Source of the DNA: Amyloporia xantha
Lineage: Eukaryota > Basidiomycota > Agaricomycetes > Polyporales > Adustoporiaceae
Direction of reading: 5' to 3'
NCBI GenBank assembly: GCA_036971615.1
Contig: JAYKKR010000017.1
Coordinates: forward strand, 709,549-773,548
DNA length: 64,000 nt
A program made the position numbers and the translations under genes. The number at the start of each line of letters is the position of its first letter. Position 1 is the stretch's first letter. The notes beneath the pieces are model-generated. The model was given only the letters and a program-made list of their open reading frames with translations. It did no database searches and was not told the origin of the DNA. Shown one piece after another: positions 45,394 through 57,683 of the stretch.

Positions 45394-48300
45394 CTAATGA
45401 CTTCGTGCCACGAGAGTACCGCTGTTCCTAACGACCGCTTTGCGGAGTGCAAGCAAGCGGAAAGTCAGGGGCTCGTGAAGGAGGTGGTGGTATCACTTGT
45501 ACGCCCACGTATGCCCGCACACGCAGGGAGCCTTTGAAGAGGACGGTGAATGGAAGAACGAAGCAAGGCGAAGAATCCCGTTCTGGCGCGACGCAGCCTC
45601 ATGCTGATCCGGGCGTCACTTTGCGAAGAGGGCACGATGCCTTGTATTCGCGTTCGGCGACAGCCACTAGGATCCCGTGAGAAGGCAGCCCTACTTCAGT
45701 GGGAACGCTTCCTGTGCATTCCACTAGAACCCATTTCATTGATCGGATATGCCGTCACATCGTGACAGTCGTAACATCGACGAAATAAGACATTCGTACC
45801 TTGAGAGATAGAGCTAAACGGGCAGACGTGTCAATACCTGGTAGACTGATCAAAGAGGTGGTCCCTAGGTTATGCCGCACCTGCGTAATCAATTTCATCC
45901 ATGGGCCCAATTACAAGCCGGTGACGAGATATCATCTGTCTAAGAGCAGTCAGATAGAGCGATGTCTCGTATGCAGTCGAGATACCGCATCACCACGTAA
46001 AGCTGGTTTAGCACTTACGGGATTCTGCGGACAGCCACGCCGAAGTGGAGTCTCTCGGCCCTCACATATGACCGCCAAGCATGTGAGACGCACCTACTAA
46101 TATTGTATGAAACGACTCATCGCGGGATGTCCACTCCCAGATCGTCATGCTCCTCTTAAATGGACCGGATGTGAATTACCAGCAAGCAGATGAAGGGATG
46201 CTGCCAGTCGTAGCAGAATACTTTGTACACTTTAGTTCCAGGCATCCACGGCTCCGATATCGTTCAAGTTATGAAGCCGTGACGCTGCCATTTTCGATCC
46301 ACCAACCAGAAAGTCGCGGAACGGACCGGACGATCCGAAGTCATTGCTGGAATTGTGCGACAACGCCATTGACACAAACCTCAGCAATATGCATATGTTG
46401 GGATGCACATATCCCATCAACAATTCGGTCCAAGATTTGACTTTCGATGGCTTATGTGTGTGCGCGATGTGAGCCAGAAATGTGCATTCCCCCATGGGCG
46501 GTGAGAGAGGGACACGTCTGCAATCTCTGCTGCGTGTGGGAACGCTCAGCGATAAGGGGATGTTCCACCCAGCGATTCGGATACGGATCGCATATGGGGC
46601 GGAAATAACGCTCTGCTATGACGCAGCCCATGTAGACTTCGAGAGCTGGTCTTTGGGTTGTTCGTGGTATTGTGGCACTGGACGCCGGTTCCAGACAGTG
46701 CAGAAATTGGAGATGAATCCGAAGACGCTGCGTAAGACAGAGCTTGGTGCCGAAGTAGAAAAAGGCGAATGGCCTGCGGTCAGTCCCGATCAGTAGGCAT
46801 TATGAAAAAACCACTAGAAAACCATGGCGACGACGACAGATTCCTAGGTATTTGGACTTGAGGACCAGCACTGGTGCTAATCAAGGATTGAGATGGTTAC
46901 TAAAACCGCCAGGATGCCGTCATCTGCTGCGAGCAAGCAAAAGCTATCGTCTAGGTTGTGAACCCGTGGGAAGAGACCTTGAGACAGTACGGGAGTAAAG
47001 CACCGCAGTGTAAAGCACTTCCAAGGACTTCCAGAAGACAAGAATCGATGTCGAAGAAACAGGAAGTCTAAGCAGCATGTCGATATGGGGAGATCGCCAG
47101 ATTATGGGTGCGGGAAGTTTCCAGGTTCCGAATCGACGACACCAGGCACTTCATAGTGATTCGGTGGTTGAAGCCTGCTGCTCGATGACGTGAGTAAAGC
47201 ATCAGATCCTGCTTCGGCGACCCGATTGGCTCGAGCCAGAAACCAGGGATACCAAAACGCCGCTAATGGTTTTAAGCATGTAGCACATACTGTATACAGC
47301 ATTGTCTTCCGCCGAGGACGCCGGTGGCGCTCTGAGCGACAGGAAGACTTGCGTGTCATCGAGGATGCCTACCAATTTCCCCGGGTGGAGCTAGAAGTCC
47401 GCTCATCGTCGTACAATCCGTGCAGCGAGGAGGCCTAGCACCTTCGCCGGAGCTGTCATCGTATCAAATCTGGAGGTGCTGCATACCACGGGACCAGCGG
47501 AATCAAGGCGGGAATTGATGATATGTTCCAGGCGGTCACCACGTGTTTGGAGGAGTGTTCGAAGCCAACGGGCATTAACGCCATGACTTTTTCCTAACCG
47601 AGCGTGAGCAAAGAAGTATCCTCGAAGTACAGATCCTCTGGCTTACCGGTGGTCTCGAGCTGAAAAGTACGAGTTGGATGTGGTGCACAGAAGGCATCAT
47701 CAGTAGCCTGTCGAAATAAGAATCCGAAAGAATCTTCCCTTGGGGACTGAGGTAAGACCTATCAGGGTCAAATTTACATTGACTTCACATCAATGTGCGA
47801 CGATAGGCAGCATGTACATGCTGATCGATTGGACCGGGGAAATGAGTTCGAGGTCACCGCGGCTTATTCCGTCCGCCATGCAATCTCTTCAAGGGCTTCG
47901 TGCACAGTAAGCGAAGGGTCAACGAGAACGAATTGTGGCTTCGCACCGCACAGTCGTGGATGAGTAATACTAAACTCACCGACATTGATAGTGTATCATC
48001 GCACGTTGCGAGAACTGCACATTGCACAACGAGAGATCCCGTGCTGTGCGGTACTCAGATACACCCTGCCGCACGGAATACCGCATTCGGTGATGATTGA
48101 TTCAAGACACATGAGTAGTAACCTCCAACGCCGAAGGCCAGCGTGAAATGCGGAATGATCCAAGCAGGCAGGGAAATTTCGAATATACTCACCTGATGTG
48201 ATTTTTCTTGAAGGCATTCCGTATCGAAGTCCGACAACACGGATGAGAACGCTCCTAAGCAAGAGACTGACGCGTAGCCTAGATTGCTAAGAAAGTGATG

Positions 48301-49537
48301 AATGTACCTAACAAGTCTCAGCGTTCCCTGGGAGTAGGGTATCTGTCATTCACACTGTGTATAACGAATCGACCAGCGTCAATGTGTCATCGCTGCCCGA
48401 TGCAGATAGAGACTAAGTTAATTTACTGAGGGGCTGGAAGATGCGCTTATAGAGTCTAATGGGCAGACACGTCTCAAGGAGCATGACTGCCTAGGTCGAT
48501 AAATGCTTACATTTTTCGATGACCTCACACAATTCCAAGCATGGGAGGGCGTATAGACATGAGGCATTGAAATAGATACTCACATCGAACGGGGTCATGG
48601 GGACGTAATTCGAGATGGCGAGGACGTCTTCCTCGTTCTCATGCGAGATAGTAGCAGGCGCAGCATGGTCGCCCGATTCCTGGATCTGAGACTTCAGCTC
48701 GCACAAACGGCGCAACGAGAAGAAATAAGCATGTGCACTTACCAGAAGAATTACAATCCATAGCTCACCGTGAAAAGCGTTGAGGTGGGTCGATGAATCG
48801 ATAGTCCCCAAGAAGCCCTACCGTGACTAATATTACCCAGCCGTATTCAAGACGCTTAGTTCGGGCTATCACGAACAGAGCAATCGCTCTGCCAAGTTCT
48901 ACTACCAGAGTCTCCAGGAAGTATGGGCCATCGAAGGGTCTGCCATGAGAAAAGCTGTATAATGAACGCGAACGGTGGAGGGATTCTCCTAGGTGACATT
49001 TGCAATCAAGTCGCGGCGCGATGAAGGCACGAAGGACAGACAACGTGCTGTGTAACTTATGAATTCTCATTTATGAAGGCTTATGTGATCACTCTCGGGC
49101 TGTAAAGAATATCGTCGTTGTGAGCTATTTGGATCTGTAGTAACCCAGAGACGCGATGCACATACCTCCTGCGACCAAACGGCGCGACATCCAAGCATAG
49201 AGCCTAAGAAAACAGGACTATATAAAGTGAGTTTCTCTTCTAACTTGACCATTATTTGATGCTTATACGACGAGAGTTGCGCAGCCTAAGGGTATTGTCT
49301 GGATCATAATACCGGTAGCCCGTAGGGATGGTAGGGTACGACTCCAATCACGGCGGTTGCCGAGGCGCAGTACTTGGCTAGTCGGGGGCTGTTAGCGCCT
49401 GTTAGCACACCGTCCAGCTCAAGAGGCAGCTCTCATCCTCGACCTCGCGCTCGCTGTCTCCATCGACAATCCTTGCTCTTGCTAGCCTAGCCGACCTCAG
49501 AAAATTTAGGAAATAGCTACGAGACCCAGCGCGTGCA
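45394..49537. other. 4.1 kb region with only weak coding signals
   Basis: Several short frames have biased but unfamiliar composition. On the plus strand, 46482-46796 and 47190-47438 end in natural stops. On the minus strand, 48491-48811 and 48765-49070 contain hydrophobic stretches (LWIVILLVSAHAYFF, FLETLVVELGRAIALFVIA, YGWVILVTVGLLG) that could be exons of a membrane protein starting near 49252. I could not join them with agreeing phases, so no model is given. No repeats of note. Confidence 0.35.
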
Positions 49538-51323
49538 ATGACCTCCGCTGGTGGTCTGTCCCGACGCCGTGTCCCCAACGTATCTTCGTCTACCAACACA
49601 TCTGACGACCCAGACGACGCATGGGGCCTCAGCCCTTCGCCTACGAACGGGGCCAACAATGGCAATGGGGCTCTCTCTCACCACAGTTCTCTACACTCAG
49701 TATCACATGCGGGATCCGCATTCGAGGGAGGAAGCAAGATCGCGTATGACCCTCGTGATCTCGAGCGTGAAGACGAGGATGTGCGGCAAGGCGGTCGTGC
49801 ACCTCGGCTAACCATTATGGAGGAGGTGCTGCTACTGGGGTTGAAGGACAAGCAGGTGAGCAACCCGTCGCTGTTTAAAGCGTCTGCGTGTGGTCCGCAT
49901 TTCGATCAGACGTATCATGAGTCCGCTCCTGCAGGCGTCGCAGGATGACACTGGAATGATTCTACCGCTATGCCCTATCTGTAGTGCAATTGCTGCACCA
50001 GACAGCACAGCCATAGTGGACTGCGCACTGCCTGAGTATTGGGATGTGAGCGCGTATCACACGATGCTGCGCAAGGAACTCTATGCTTCACTGTGTCATA
50101 TCGGCCCCTACTGCGTCACAGCCGGTGTCAGAACTCTTCCAACTGGGCATGATACGTGACGACTGCCATCCTATCAGGATGGTTCGAGTGGCCACAATGC
50201 CCCCCGCTCGCGATCAATTCGACGCCTGTTAGAAAGTCATACTCTTCCTGCTTAGCATCTTCCGAATCCTTATACATTATCTGACCCTCCAGACTCTCGT
50301 AGGGGTATTTGTCATTTTGGAATGACAACATTTCGTATGCCTTACGTGGGTGTATACTCGTCGAGCTCGCCTTACGACGACGAATCGCTCTCGTACGCGA
50401 TCCGAATCGCAGACAAGTTCCCCCATCAGAGCGGATGGTCGAAGTGATCGACGATCGACAGACAGGCGAGACGATATTAGACGAGACCCTGAAAATGATG
50501 AAAGCACAAGAGAGCATCGAGAGAATGGCGGTGAACACATGGATTGACCTACTCAGCGGTGAGTGATGCAACGCTATCATTCACTGCCACTCGCTCTCGA
50601 GCGTCCATTTGTGTGCATCGGGACGTGGACTTACGCGACGCAGGCTGACGGTGGCGTTTTCTTCTTGGATCCACATCGGCGTCTGCACCCAACTGTCGAC
50701 GGCATGCCTCAGGCGAGACATGGAACGTCATGAAAATCGGCTTCCAGCTGAAGCAGGTCCGCGAGCGACTCGCCAAGGGGCTCGTCGACAAGGGCGTGCT
50801 GCGAACCGAGAAGCGCAATTTCCTCCTCTTCGACATGGCGACGCACCCGGTGGCGGACGTGCGCACGAAGGAAGCTCTGGTCTCGCGCGTAGTCGCACTC
50901 CTGACGTCGAGCACCTCCGCTGTGCCGAGCACGGCCCTGCAAAAGGAGGGCACGCAGGCGCGGGTGATGCGGTCCGTCTGTCTGGTGTGCGCCGCGTATG
51001 CTGCGAGCGTGCTCGACAATGCGTTCGGGCGGCTGACGTACGAGGAGCGGGAGGCGGCGTTCCAGCGATGTGACGAGATCCTCGCCGAATTTGCGTGTTG
51101 GCCATACGGAAGCGCGAGTGCGGCGAAGAATGGAGCTGGGCCGACGCGGAAGAGGGAAGCGGCGAGGATCGGTATGGGAAGCACGGGCATGAGTGGTCGG
51201 GAGGCCGTCCTGGGACTGCTCATGGAGGTGAAAAAGGAGATGCGGGGCGAGGAGGACTTGTGCTTTGAACTTGTTGCAGGGGTGCTGGAGGTGTTGTCGA
51301 AGCTTGATTCCCTTCTACTCTGA
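49538..51323 (+). CDS. VPS74: VPS74/GOLPH3 phosphatidylinositol-4-phosphate-binding Golgi protein
   Basis: Exons 49538-49855, 50303-50558 and 50713-51323 give 394 residues. After a Ser/Asn-rich leader, the GPP34 domain begins with [16 protein letters not shown] and continues across the first splice as [30 protein letters not shown], then [34 protein letters not shown] and the C-terminal [18 protein letters not shown]. Vps74 binds PI4P on the Golgi and holds glycosyltransferases there through COPI. The first intron is 447 bp, long for this window, but [13 protein letters not shown] is exactly the family sequence, so the join is secure. Two cysteine/alanine-rich helices near residues 300-330 are normal for the fold. 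Confidence 0.95.
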
Positions 51324-51781
51324 GAGGAGGCGAGCTCGGGCCAAGGTCTGTCTGGTTTCGTGCAGTATGTACACTTATTCCCTATTCTTGTTTATTCTAT
51401 CTCGCTATCATATATGGCATCTAAATACCCTGCATGAGATTCTCCTGAACCTGGTGCGTGCGCTGAGGCACCATCCGCCAGTATTTGGCATGCGTCGGTG
51501 GGCGTGTTCCGGCGAGACCTGGCATAAAAGGACCAATTTACCTTTGAACACATTAGCAGGTCGGCTATGGATAGGGGTTACAGGGCTGGCTATTACGGTT
51601 GCCGGCATGTTGGAATGGTCGTCTGATTGCTACCCTCCTTCGTTCCTGCCACGGCGTGTGAGTTGATTCCCCCGTCAAGAGTGGACCGCCCAGTTTCGTA
51701 TTTGAGTCGGCGAGGCGCTTTGTGGAGGGGCAATACACTGCCTGTGTCCACGACGGACGTGTCGGTGCACTGCAGACAGCC
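51324..51781. other. intergenic region VPS74 / G-alpha
   Basis: 458 bp with the 3' end of VPS74 and the promoter of the G-alpha gene. No gene or clear promoter element seen. Confidence 0.5.
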
Positions 51782-54327
51782 ATGGCCAAGTCGCAACAGA
51801 GCCAGATCCGCACCAAGCCGTTCGCCACTGGCCTCGACGACCCCCTCACCCGCGCCATCGCTCCCCCTCCAGATGAATCCGAGGCAGAGAAGGCAGAACG
51901 ACTGACAAGGGAGGCAGAGGCCAAGCGCATCAGCGATGATATTGACGAGGAAATTAAACGAGAGAAGATCGTGTGGAAGAGGAACAAGTCGCTCTTTAAG
52001 CTTTTGCTACTCGGTCAGAGCGAAAGCGGTCAGTGCCCTTCTCTCATGTGCTTCAGCCTCTCTGACCAGTCGTAGGCAAATCTACCACCCTCAAAAGTAC
52101 GCACAATTTAATACCTCGGATAATATAGCATCTGCTGATTCCGTCAACCCGCGCAGATTTCCAGCTCACCTTTGCACCGCAGGCATGGACGGCCGAGCGA
52201 GCATCCTGGCGTGCTGTCGTCCAACTGAATCTTGTGCGTTCTGTCAACATCATCCTCGACGCTCTCGCAGACGAACTGGCAACCTCGACCTCTCGGGCCA
52301 CCAGTCCTACCGCCCCCCGTCCGACCACCAGCACCACTTCGACATCGTGTGATGCCCCCCACCACACCTCCGACTCTCCTGCAGGCTCTGATACAGAAGT
52401 CGAGCCCGCCGAGGAACGTCCCTCCAGCCCACCTCTCCAGTTCTCCAACAAACATGCCCTCCTCAAACTGCGCCTTGCCCCCCTGCGCCATGTCGAGACT
52501 GACCTTAGGCGCCGTCTAGGTGCCGCTTCATCGGAGGTTCTCTCGGATGCTGCAAGGGCCTCTGACATGCAGGCCACTCCTTTCGACGACCCTCATCCTC
52601 GCAAATCCCATAGCTATGATCTCTGCCTCCGCTCCAATCGCTCATGGCGCGAGGCTCTCCGTGCCGAGTACCAGAATGTGGGACACGGGAGGACTAGCAG
52701 CGTGGACGCAGGAGATCAGGATAGGCCGTCTTCGCGGCCAGACAACGCAACTGAGATCCTTGTTGGCTGTTGCGACGATATCCGATCGCTCTGGGAGGAT
52801 CAAGTCGTCCATGACATGCTACGCCGCCGTGATATAAGGCTCGAGGAATCTTCTGGCTTGTGAGTCTCATGTCTCCTGTGCGATCTTCTGGCGTCTCGGA
52901 CATTCGGGTCCCGAGACGTGCGGACCTACCGAGTCCATACGTGATCGACTCGCTTGAATCTATTGCTAGCTGGTGATGTAGGACGTCTTGATTACCATGC
53001 ACAGAGACACTGAGATGCTCATGATGTTCCTGACTGCCGCATCACAAGAATAGCATGAATGCACCTGCTGGGTGTAATTTCGCTACCATATTGTTGTTTG
53101 AACTGTCTGGTCTGATCGGATTAATACTCATTAGTCCCCACACAGCTTCTTAAACGATGCTGGCCGGATCGCAACCCGCGCGTACGAGCCGACCGACGAA
53201 GACGTCGTTCGAGCGCGTTTACGAACGCTAGGCGTGCAGGAGTATAGCTTGAAGTTCGAGAACCCAGGTGAGCTTTGTTATGTGATGAAGCCTGATGTCT
53301 GTCCATATTTCCGAGCATGTGTTCGAAATATACCGAGTTCGCGAGGTACCGCTCTCACGCAGCTTTCGTGAACACGACGATCGTTCAGTGCATTTAGCCG
53401 GCGTGAGATTGGCTGGACAGTATGTCTTTAGCTGCCTTGGCAGCTTCATTATCTTCTGTTCTCTTGATTGGCCGTGTTGTCTGCAAGCTGACCTCCTTCT
53501 TTATACTGACTAGCGGCTGTCGATCGGAGCATCTCAAAGGAATGGATAATTTACGATGTAGGCGGTTCTCGATCCTCTGTAAGTCGTTCGGAAGAAATTC
53601 TCTCTGCGTTTAACCGACTTACCTTTTCTGCCTACCGACAGCGAGCTGCATGGCTTCCATACTTTGAGGACTCCAACGCCATTCTATTCCTCGCCCCAAT
53701 CTCGTGCTTTGATGAGCGCTTAGCTGAAGACAAACGTGTTCATCGTCTGGAGGACTCGTTCGGTCTATGGAAGTCCATTGTGCAATCGAAAATCCTGGCC
53801 AAGTGTACAATCATCCGTACGTTGGTACGCACTGTTGTCGTTTTTGTGCTGACGTCTTATCGCCGTCGGTCTGATAGTATTTCTGAACAAATACGATCTA
53901 CTTGCGAGGAAATTAAGGTCTGGCGTCAGAATCAACAAATACCTTTCCAGCTTTGGAGATAGGGAGAATACTGCCCCTGTGCTGGCAAAATGTAAGTTCC
54001 ATGCGCGCGCTACGGCGAATTGTCGCTCATTTTGCCATTCCGCAGATCTTCACCACAAGTTCCGGGAGCAGCACAAAGAACTGTCTCCGGAGCCCCGTTC
54101 ATTCTATGGCTTCGTGACATCCGTCGTTGTCAGTCACTTTGGCTTTGCTGGATGTCTTCATTCGCAGCTAATGTATGATGTATACCTAGGACACGAAAGC
54201 AACATCATCTACACTTGCGTCAGGTATGTTTGATCACGACTGCCCGACCAGCGCTCATACTCATGTCATTTTGAAAGTACGGGACTCACTCGTTCAGAAG
54301 CATCTACAAAAGGCGGATTTCGTTTAA
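51782..54327 (+). CDS. atypical heterotrimeric G-protein alpha subunit
   Basis: Ten exons: 51782-52028, 52076-52096, 52157-52859, 53146-53267, 53514-53578, 53642-53816, 53878-53991, 54046-54128, 54190-54223 and 54278-54327. Phases agree and give 537 residues against about 353 for a classical G-alpha. G1 is GQSESGKST (residues 78-86). Switch I keeps the catalytic Arg and Mg-binding Thr (RLRTLG, 348-353). Switch II reads DVGGSRS with Ser383 where GTPase-active G-alphas have Gln. G4 is NKYD (448-451) and G5 TKAT (512-515). The extra length is a Ser/Thr/Pro-rich insert in the helical domain (about residues 125-190) and further loops. The N-terminus MAKSQQ lacks the Gly2 needed for myristoylation. 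Such divergent G-alpha paralogues are common in mushrooms; coupling to receptors or G-beta-gamma is unproven. Confidence 0.92.
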
Positions 54328-54576
54328 AGGTTATGCATATCTCACGTTCGTGTGTATTTAGTTGGGCTCAGTCGATAGCATATTTAACACATCTACATTA
54401 TCGTTTCATTCCACGAGGTTAATAGAAATGTCTTCTCCATGTCCGTCCAGCTGTGCGAACTCTGGATACTTACGTCAAATTAGGACGGTAATCGGCACCT
54501 GAAGCATTACAGATTCACAATTCACAGAGCATTCAGTTCTCGACGGCAGTAAACGATGTGAACACGGTCGTGCAGA

Positions 54577-56787
54577 TCATAGACGCTTCCATCCTTCGCC
54601 GACAGGCCATTTTAAGTCATCCCTCGCCATACGCATGCGCTGGAAATCTGCATCCGTACCTTGGCCACCACCACCATCACTCGCGTCACCCATCTTCAGC
54701 CTCCTCAGTCGCTCGTTCAACTCGCTCTCCGCACTGCTCTCCTCCACATCCTGGTCCAGACTTTCAGCGTCGTCCCGGCCCTCACCAGCATCGTCGTCGT
54801 CGTCCATCAACCGCTCCTCGCCGGCTTGCCGCATCCACCGAGTACCCGGCTGTGCATGCTGCACGAAACCTCGTGGGTTGAACGCTGCCTCGGCTTTATA
54901 TCGCGCCGAGTCGAAATGCGGCTGTGCCCGCTGGTGCAGATTCGTCAGCGTTTTCTGCAGATTGGCTATGGGCTCCGATAGAGCCGAGTTGTCACTGCGA
55001 TGTGATCGGCCGGAGAAGCTGGACGACACGGAGTGGTGGCGCGACAGTGGAGGCTGGGATAAGCTGGATGGAAACTGGGCATGCGCCGGAGAGGCGAAGG
55101 GCGAGTCTGGGGGAGACGACGTCGGCGCGAGCTGGACGCTTTCTGGACGCTTCCTCGACGGCGGAACGGGAGGTGCTGATGGGTGATGCATCGACTTGGA
55201 GCGGAAGACTCGTGGACTATCGGGTGATGGTGGGATGCTGCGCTCGGCGTCCAGCCCAGCAAGGGTGGGCTTGCGATCAGGATGAGTCGGAGGTGGGTCT
55301 GGAGGTAGATCGGTGAGGGAACGAGGCGGGGTGACGGTGGGTGAACGGCTGTCCATGGCCACCGCTGATGGAGTGGATCTGAAGGAGCTGGACGACTTGA
55401 ATGGAACGGATGCCCGCGCGACTTGTTCGAGAGACCGGCTGGTCGATCCCGAGATGGTAGATGAGGGAGGGCTCAGCTTTCGCCGAGGAGGTAGTACAGG
55501 CAGACGCCCAGAATCGTCCGTTTCATGAGAGCTCGACGATGAAGGCGGTTTCGGAGGCGGTCGTCCGTCATGAATGGGACTCGAACTCCGTGTCCGGTGC
55601 CCTCCACTAGAGCTCTTCAGCACTTCCAGCACGCGTTCCTGCTCGAGGCGCTGCTCCGCCTTTTTCAAACTCTGCGCAACACGTGTGGCTTGGAGAGACT
55701 GCTGGATCAGAATGTTAGGGTTCGTCGATGAACTGGCCGTCAACAGCGCGGAATGCGTTTGTGAAGAGTGACGAGGAGGAGGGACGAGCGGGACTACAGG
55801 CTTGCGAGGTGGAAGCGGAGGGATCCGTCCCTCCACGGCGGCAGCACTGCGAGTACGAGCATTCATAGTAGGATTTACTGCTCGATCGGCGGGGGTAGGC
55901 GGCCGATAGCCGGCTTCCGATCCTCTGCGCATGAGGAACGGATTTGTGCTCGGTTTCGGGGGGACAGCGGGAGGAACATTCTGGTGGGATGGGCCAGAGA
56001 CAGCAGGAGGAGCGTTGGCCTCCGAAGTAGCAACCTGGGAGAAGAACGGGTTGACGTCTGGTGATGGCGGGTCTGAGATAGGGTCAGCAGTCTGTTGCCG
56101 TGCTTCAAGTGGACGAGACGGCGGCGGGACAGAAGCTTGCGAGATCGAAGTTTGTGTCTCCGGATGGGCTAATAGACATACGAAATCAGTGTCTATGCAT
56201 ATAACGCGAGACTAATCCCGCTAAAGATACAGCGGAGCGAATAACGACCTGTTTCAAGCACAGGCCCTAGTCCGAATAGACAGCATAAGGAATATCGAAG
56301 GCATCACGTCATCAGCGCTCTGGCGCATGGGTCAGAACGTTCGGACGATTGTTCCAACTGGAGACTGATATTGATAGAAATGATTTAGCTCACCTTGAAC
56401 AAAGACAAGATTTTTATCCACGTCTTTCCCACTCAGTACGTGGTGAACAAGACGCAGGACAGCAAAGAATTGTCCTCCAGTTAGAACTTCCGTCGAAGCT
56501 AGATTCGGACAGAAGAAACGAAGAATCTAGAAAGACATTGGAGAGATGAAGCGTAATGATTGCTCACGACATACCGTGTCGACGAGAGTAGGGGAAAGAC
56601 TGGAGTATCTACCTCTGAGCCAAGCTCTTGCTTCCCTCACGCCCACTTTGAAGTTCTGGTAGAAGTCGTCGCCGCGCTGCGCGTTGGTATCTTCGTCTTC
56701 TGATAAGTCTCGGAGACATGAAGTGTACAGGAAATATTCAGAGTCGTTGAGGGCAGAGGTGTGGAGGGTTAGAGGACGCATGGCCAT
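54577..56787 (-). CDS. large NPF-motif protein with Ser/Pro-rich region
   Basis: Exons 56787-56575, 56526-56394 and 56168-54577 give 645 residues. The first ~115 residues form a helical domain (SEYFLYTSCLRDLSED, VGVREARAWLRGRY, GGQFFAVLRLVHHVLSGK) that could be EH- or EF-hand-like; I do not recognise it firmly. The rest is Pro/Ser-rich and disordered, with NPF motifs in VNPFFSQV and TNPFLMRR, several PxxP runs, a coiled-coil-like segment (SLKKAEQRLEQERVLEVLK) and an acidic patch (MDDDDDAGEGRDDAES). NPF motifs bind EH-domain proteins in endocytosis, so an endocytic or actin-related adaptor role is a reasonable inference. It is convergent with the G-alpha gene, 249 bp apart. Confidence 0.75.
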
Positions 56788-57683
56788 GTATGTATTGTCG
56801 TGACGGTGGAGGGCATGAAGAAACGCGTCTGGTGCGCGCCTGTCATCATCTGCGGCATCGACACGATGTTCATCCCATCATCTACGGCACCGCTGGTCTA
56901 CTTCAGCCCTCACTCGAGTGCGACGACTAGCCACGGTCAAGGTTGCTTTGCTATCGTTCTCTACTTGTGTCGACTATCATGCGGAATTACGCTACTGCTA
57001 GAAATTCTAGATCTTATGCCGCGGTGGCAGGGAATACTTGATTGGCCGACTCAGAGACGGTTCTGAAGATGACTCAGGGAACATCATTGAGAAACATATG
57101 TTTTGGAGTTCGAATGTGTAGGCTGCTCGGGTATGCGGCGGTGACATACCCTTGTGGGTAGATATTCGCTCATCACTTCGGACAATAAATTGACAATATT
57201 GCTCGTCGAATGCTGGAATCAGGGCAAGTTGTTCGAGTCTTGGATAGCCTTGCGACCTCTCCGCTGTGACTGACAGACAACATGTGATAACTCCGTCGCT
57301 CGGTTCTTGCATCATCTCGTGATGGTCCATGGCGATTAACCCCGTGTATCTGTGGGATATGTTGCTCTCTCAGGCTTGACGCGCGGCAGCTGATGAAGGG
57401 CGTTCGCCTGTGCTGCTTCGAGATTGACCGAAAGTCGCTCCTACCTACAGGACAAGTCTATACTTCACTGAGGGTCATTCGGGTATGGGTTTCACGGTCT
57501 TCACGATCAGGCATCCTGATACTAGCGCTTCCCTATGAAGTATGTGATTCGTGGTGGAAGTACTTGATCTGTGCGGACCACCTGGGCATTGGCATGGGAG
57601 TTCCGGCCTTGAATCGGTTAGCATGAACCGGTATGTGTTTCTCGAATCGTCCTGCTATACCTTGTTCCTTCACTGCCAATATA
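56788..57683. other. divergent intergenic region, NPF protein / monooxygenase
   Basis: About 900 bp between two divergent start codons; it contains both promoters. Short frames on both strands show no family resemblance. This gap also marks the change from the conserved gene block to the subtelomeric part of the window. Confidence 0.5.

Noticed and set aside
54635..55316. Plus-strand frames of up to 183 codons opposite the NPF protein
   Set aside because: Antisense to the Ser/Pro-rich exon; the Trp/Gly/Cys-rich translation is what the complement of Pro/Ser codons gives.
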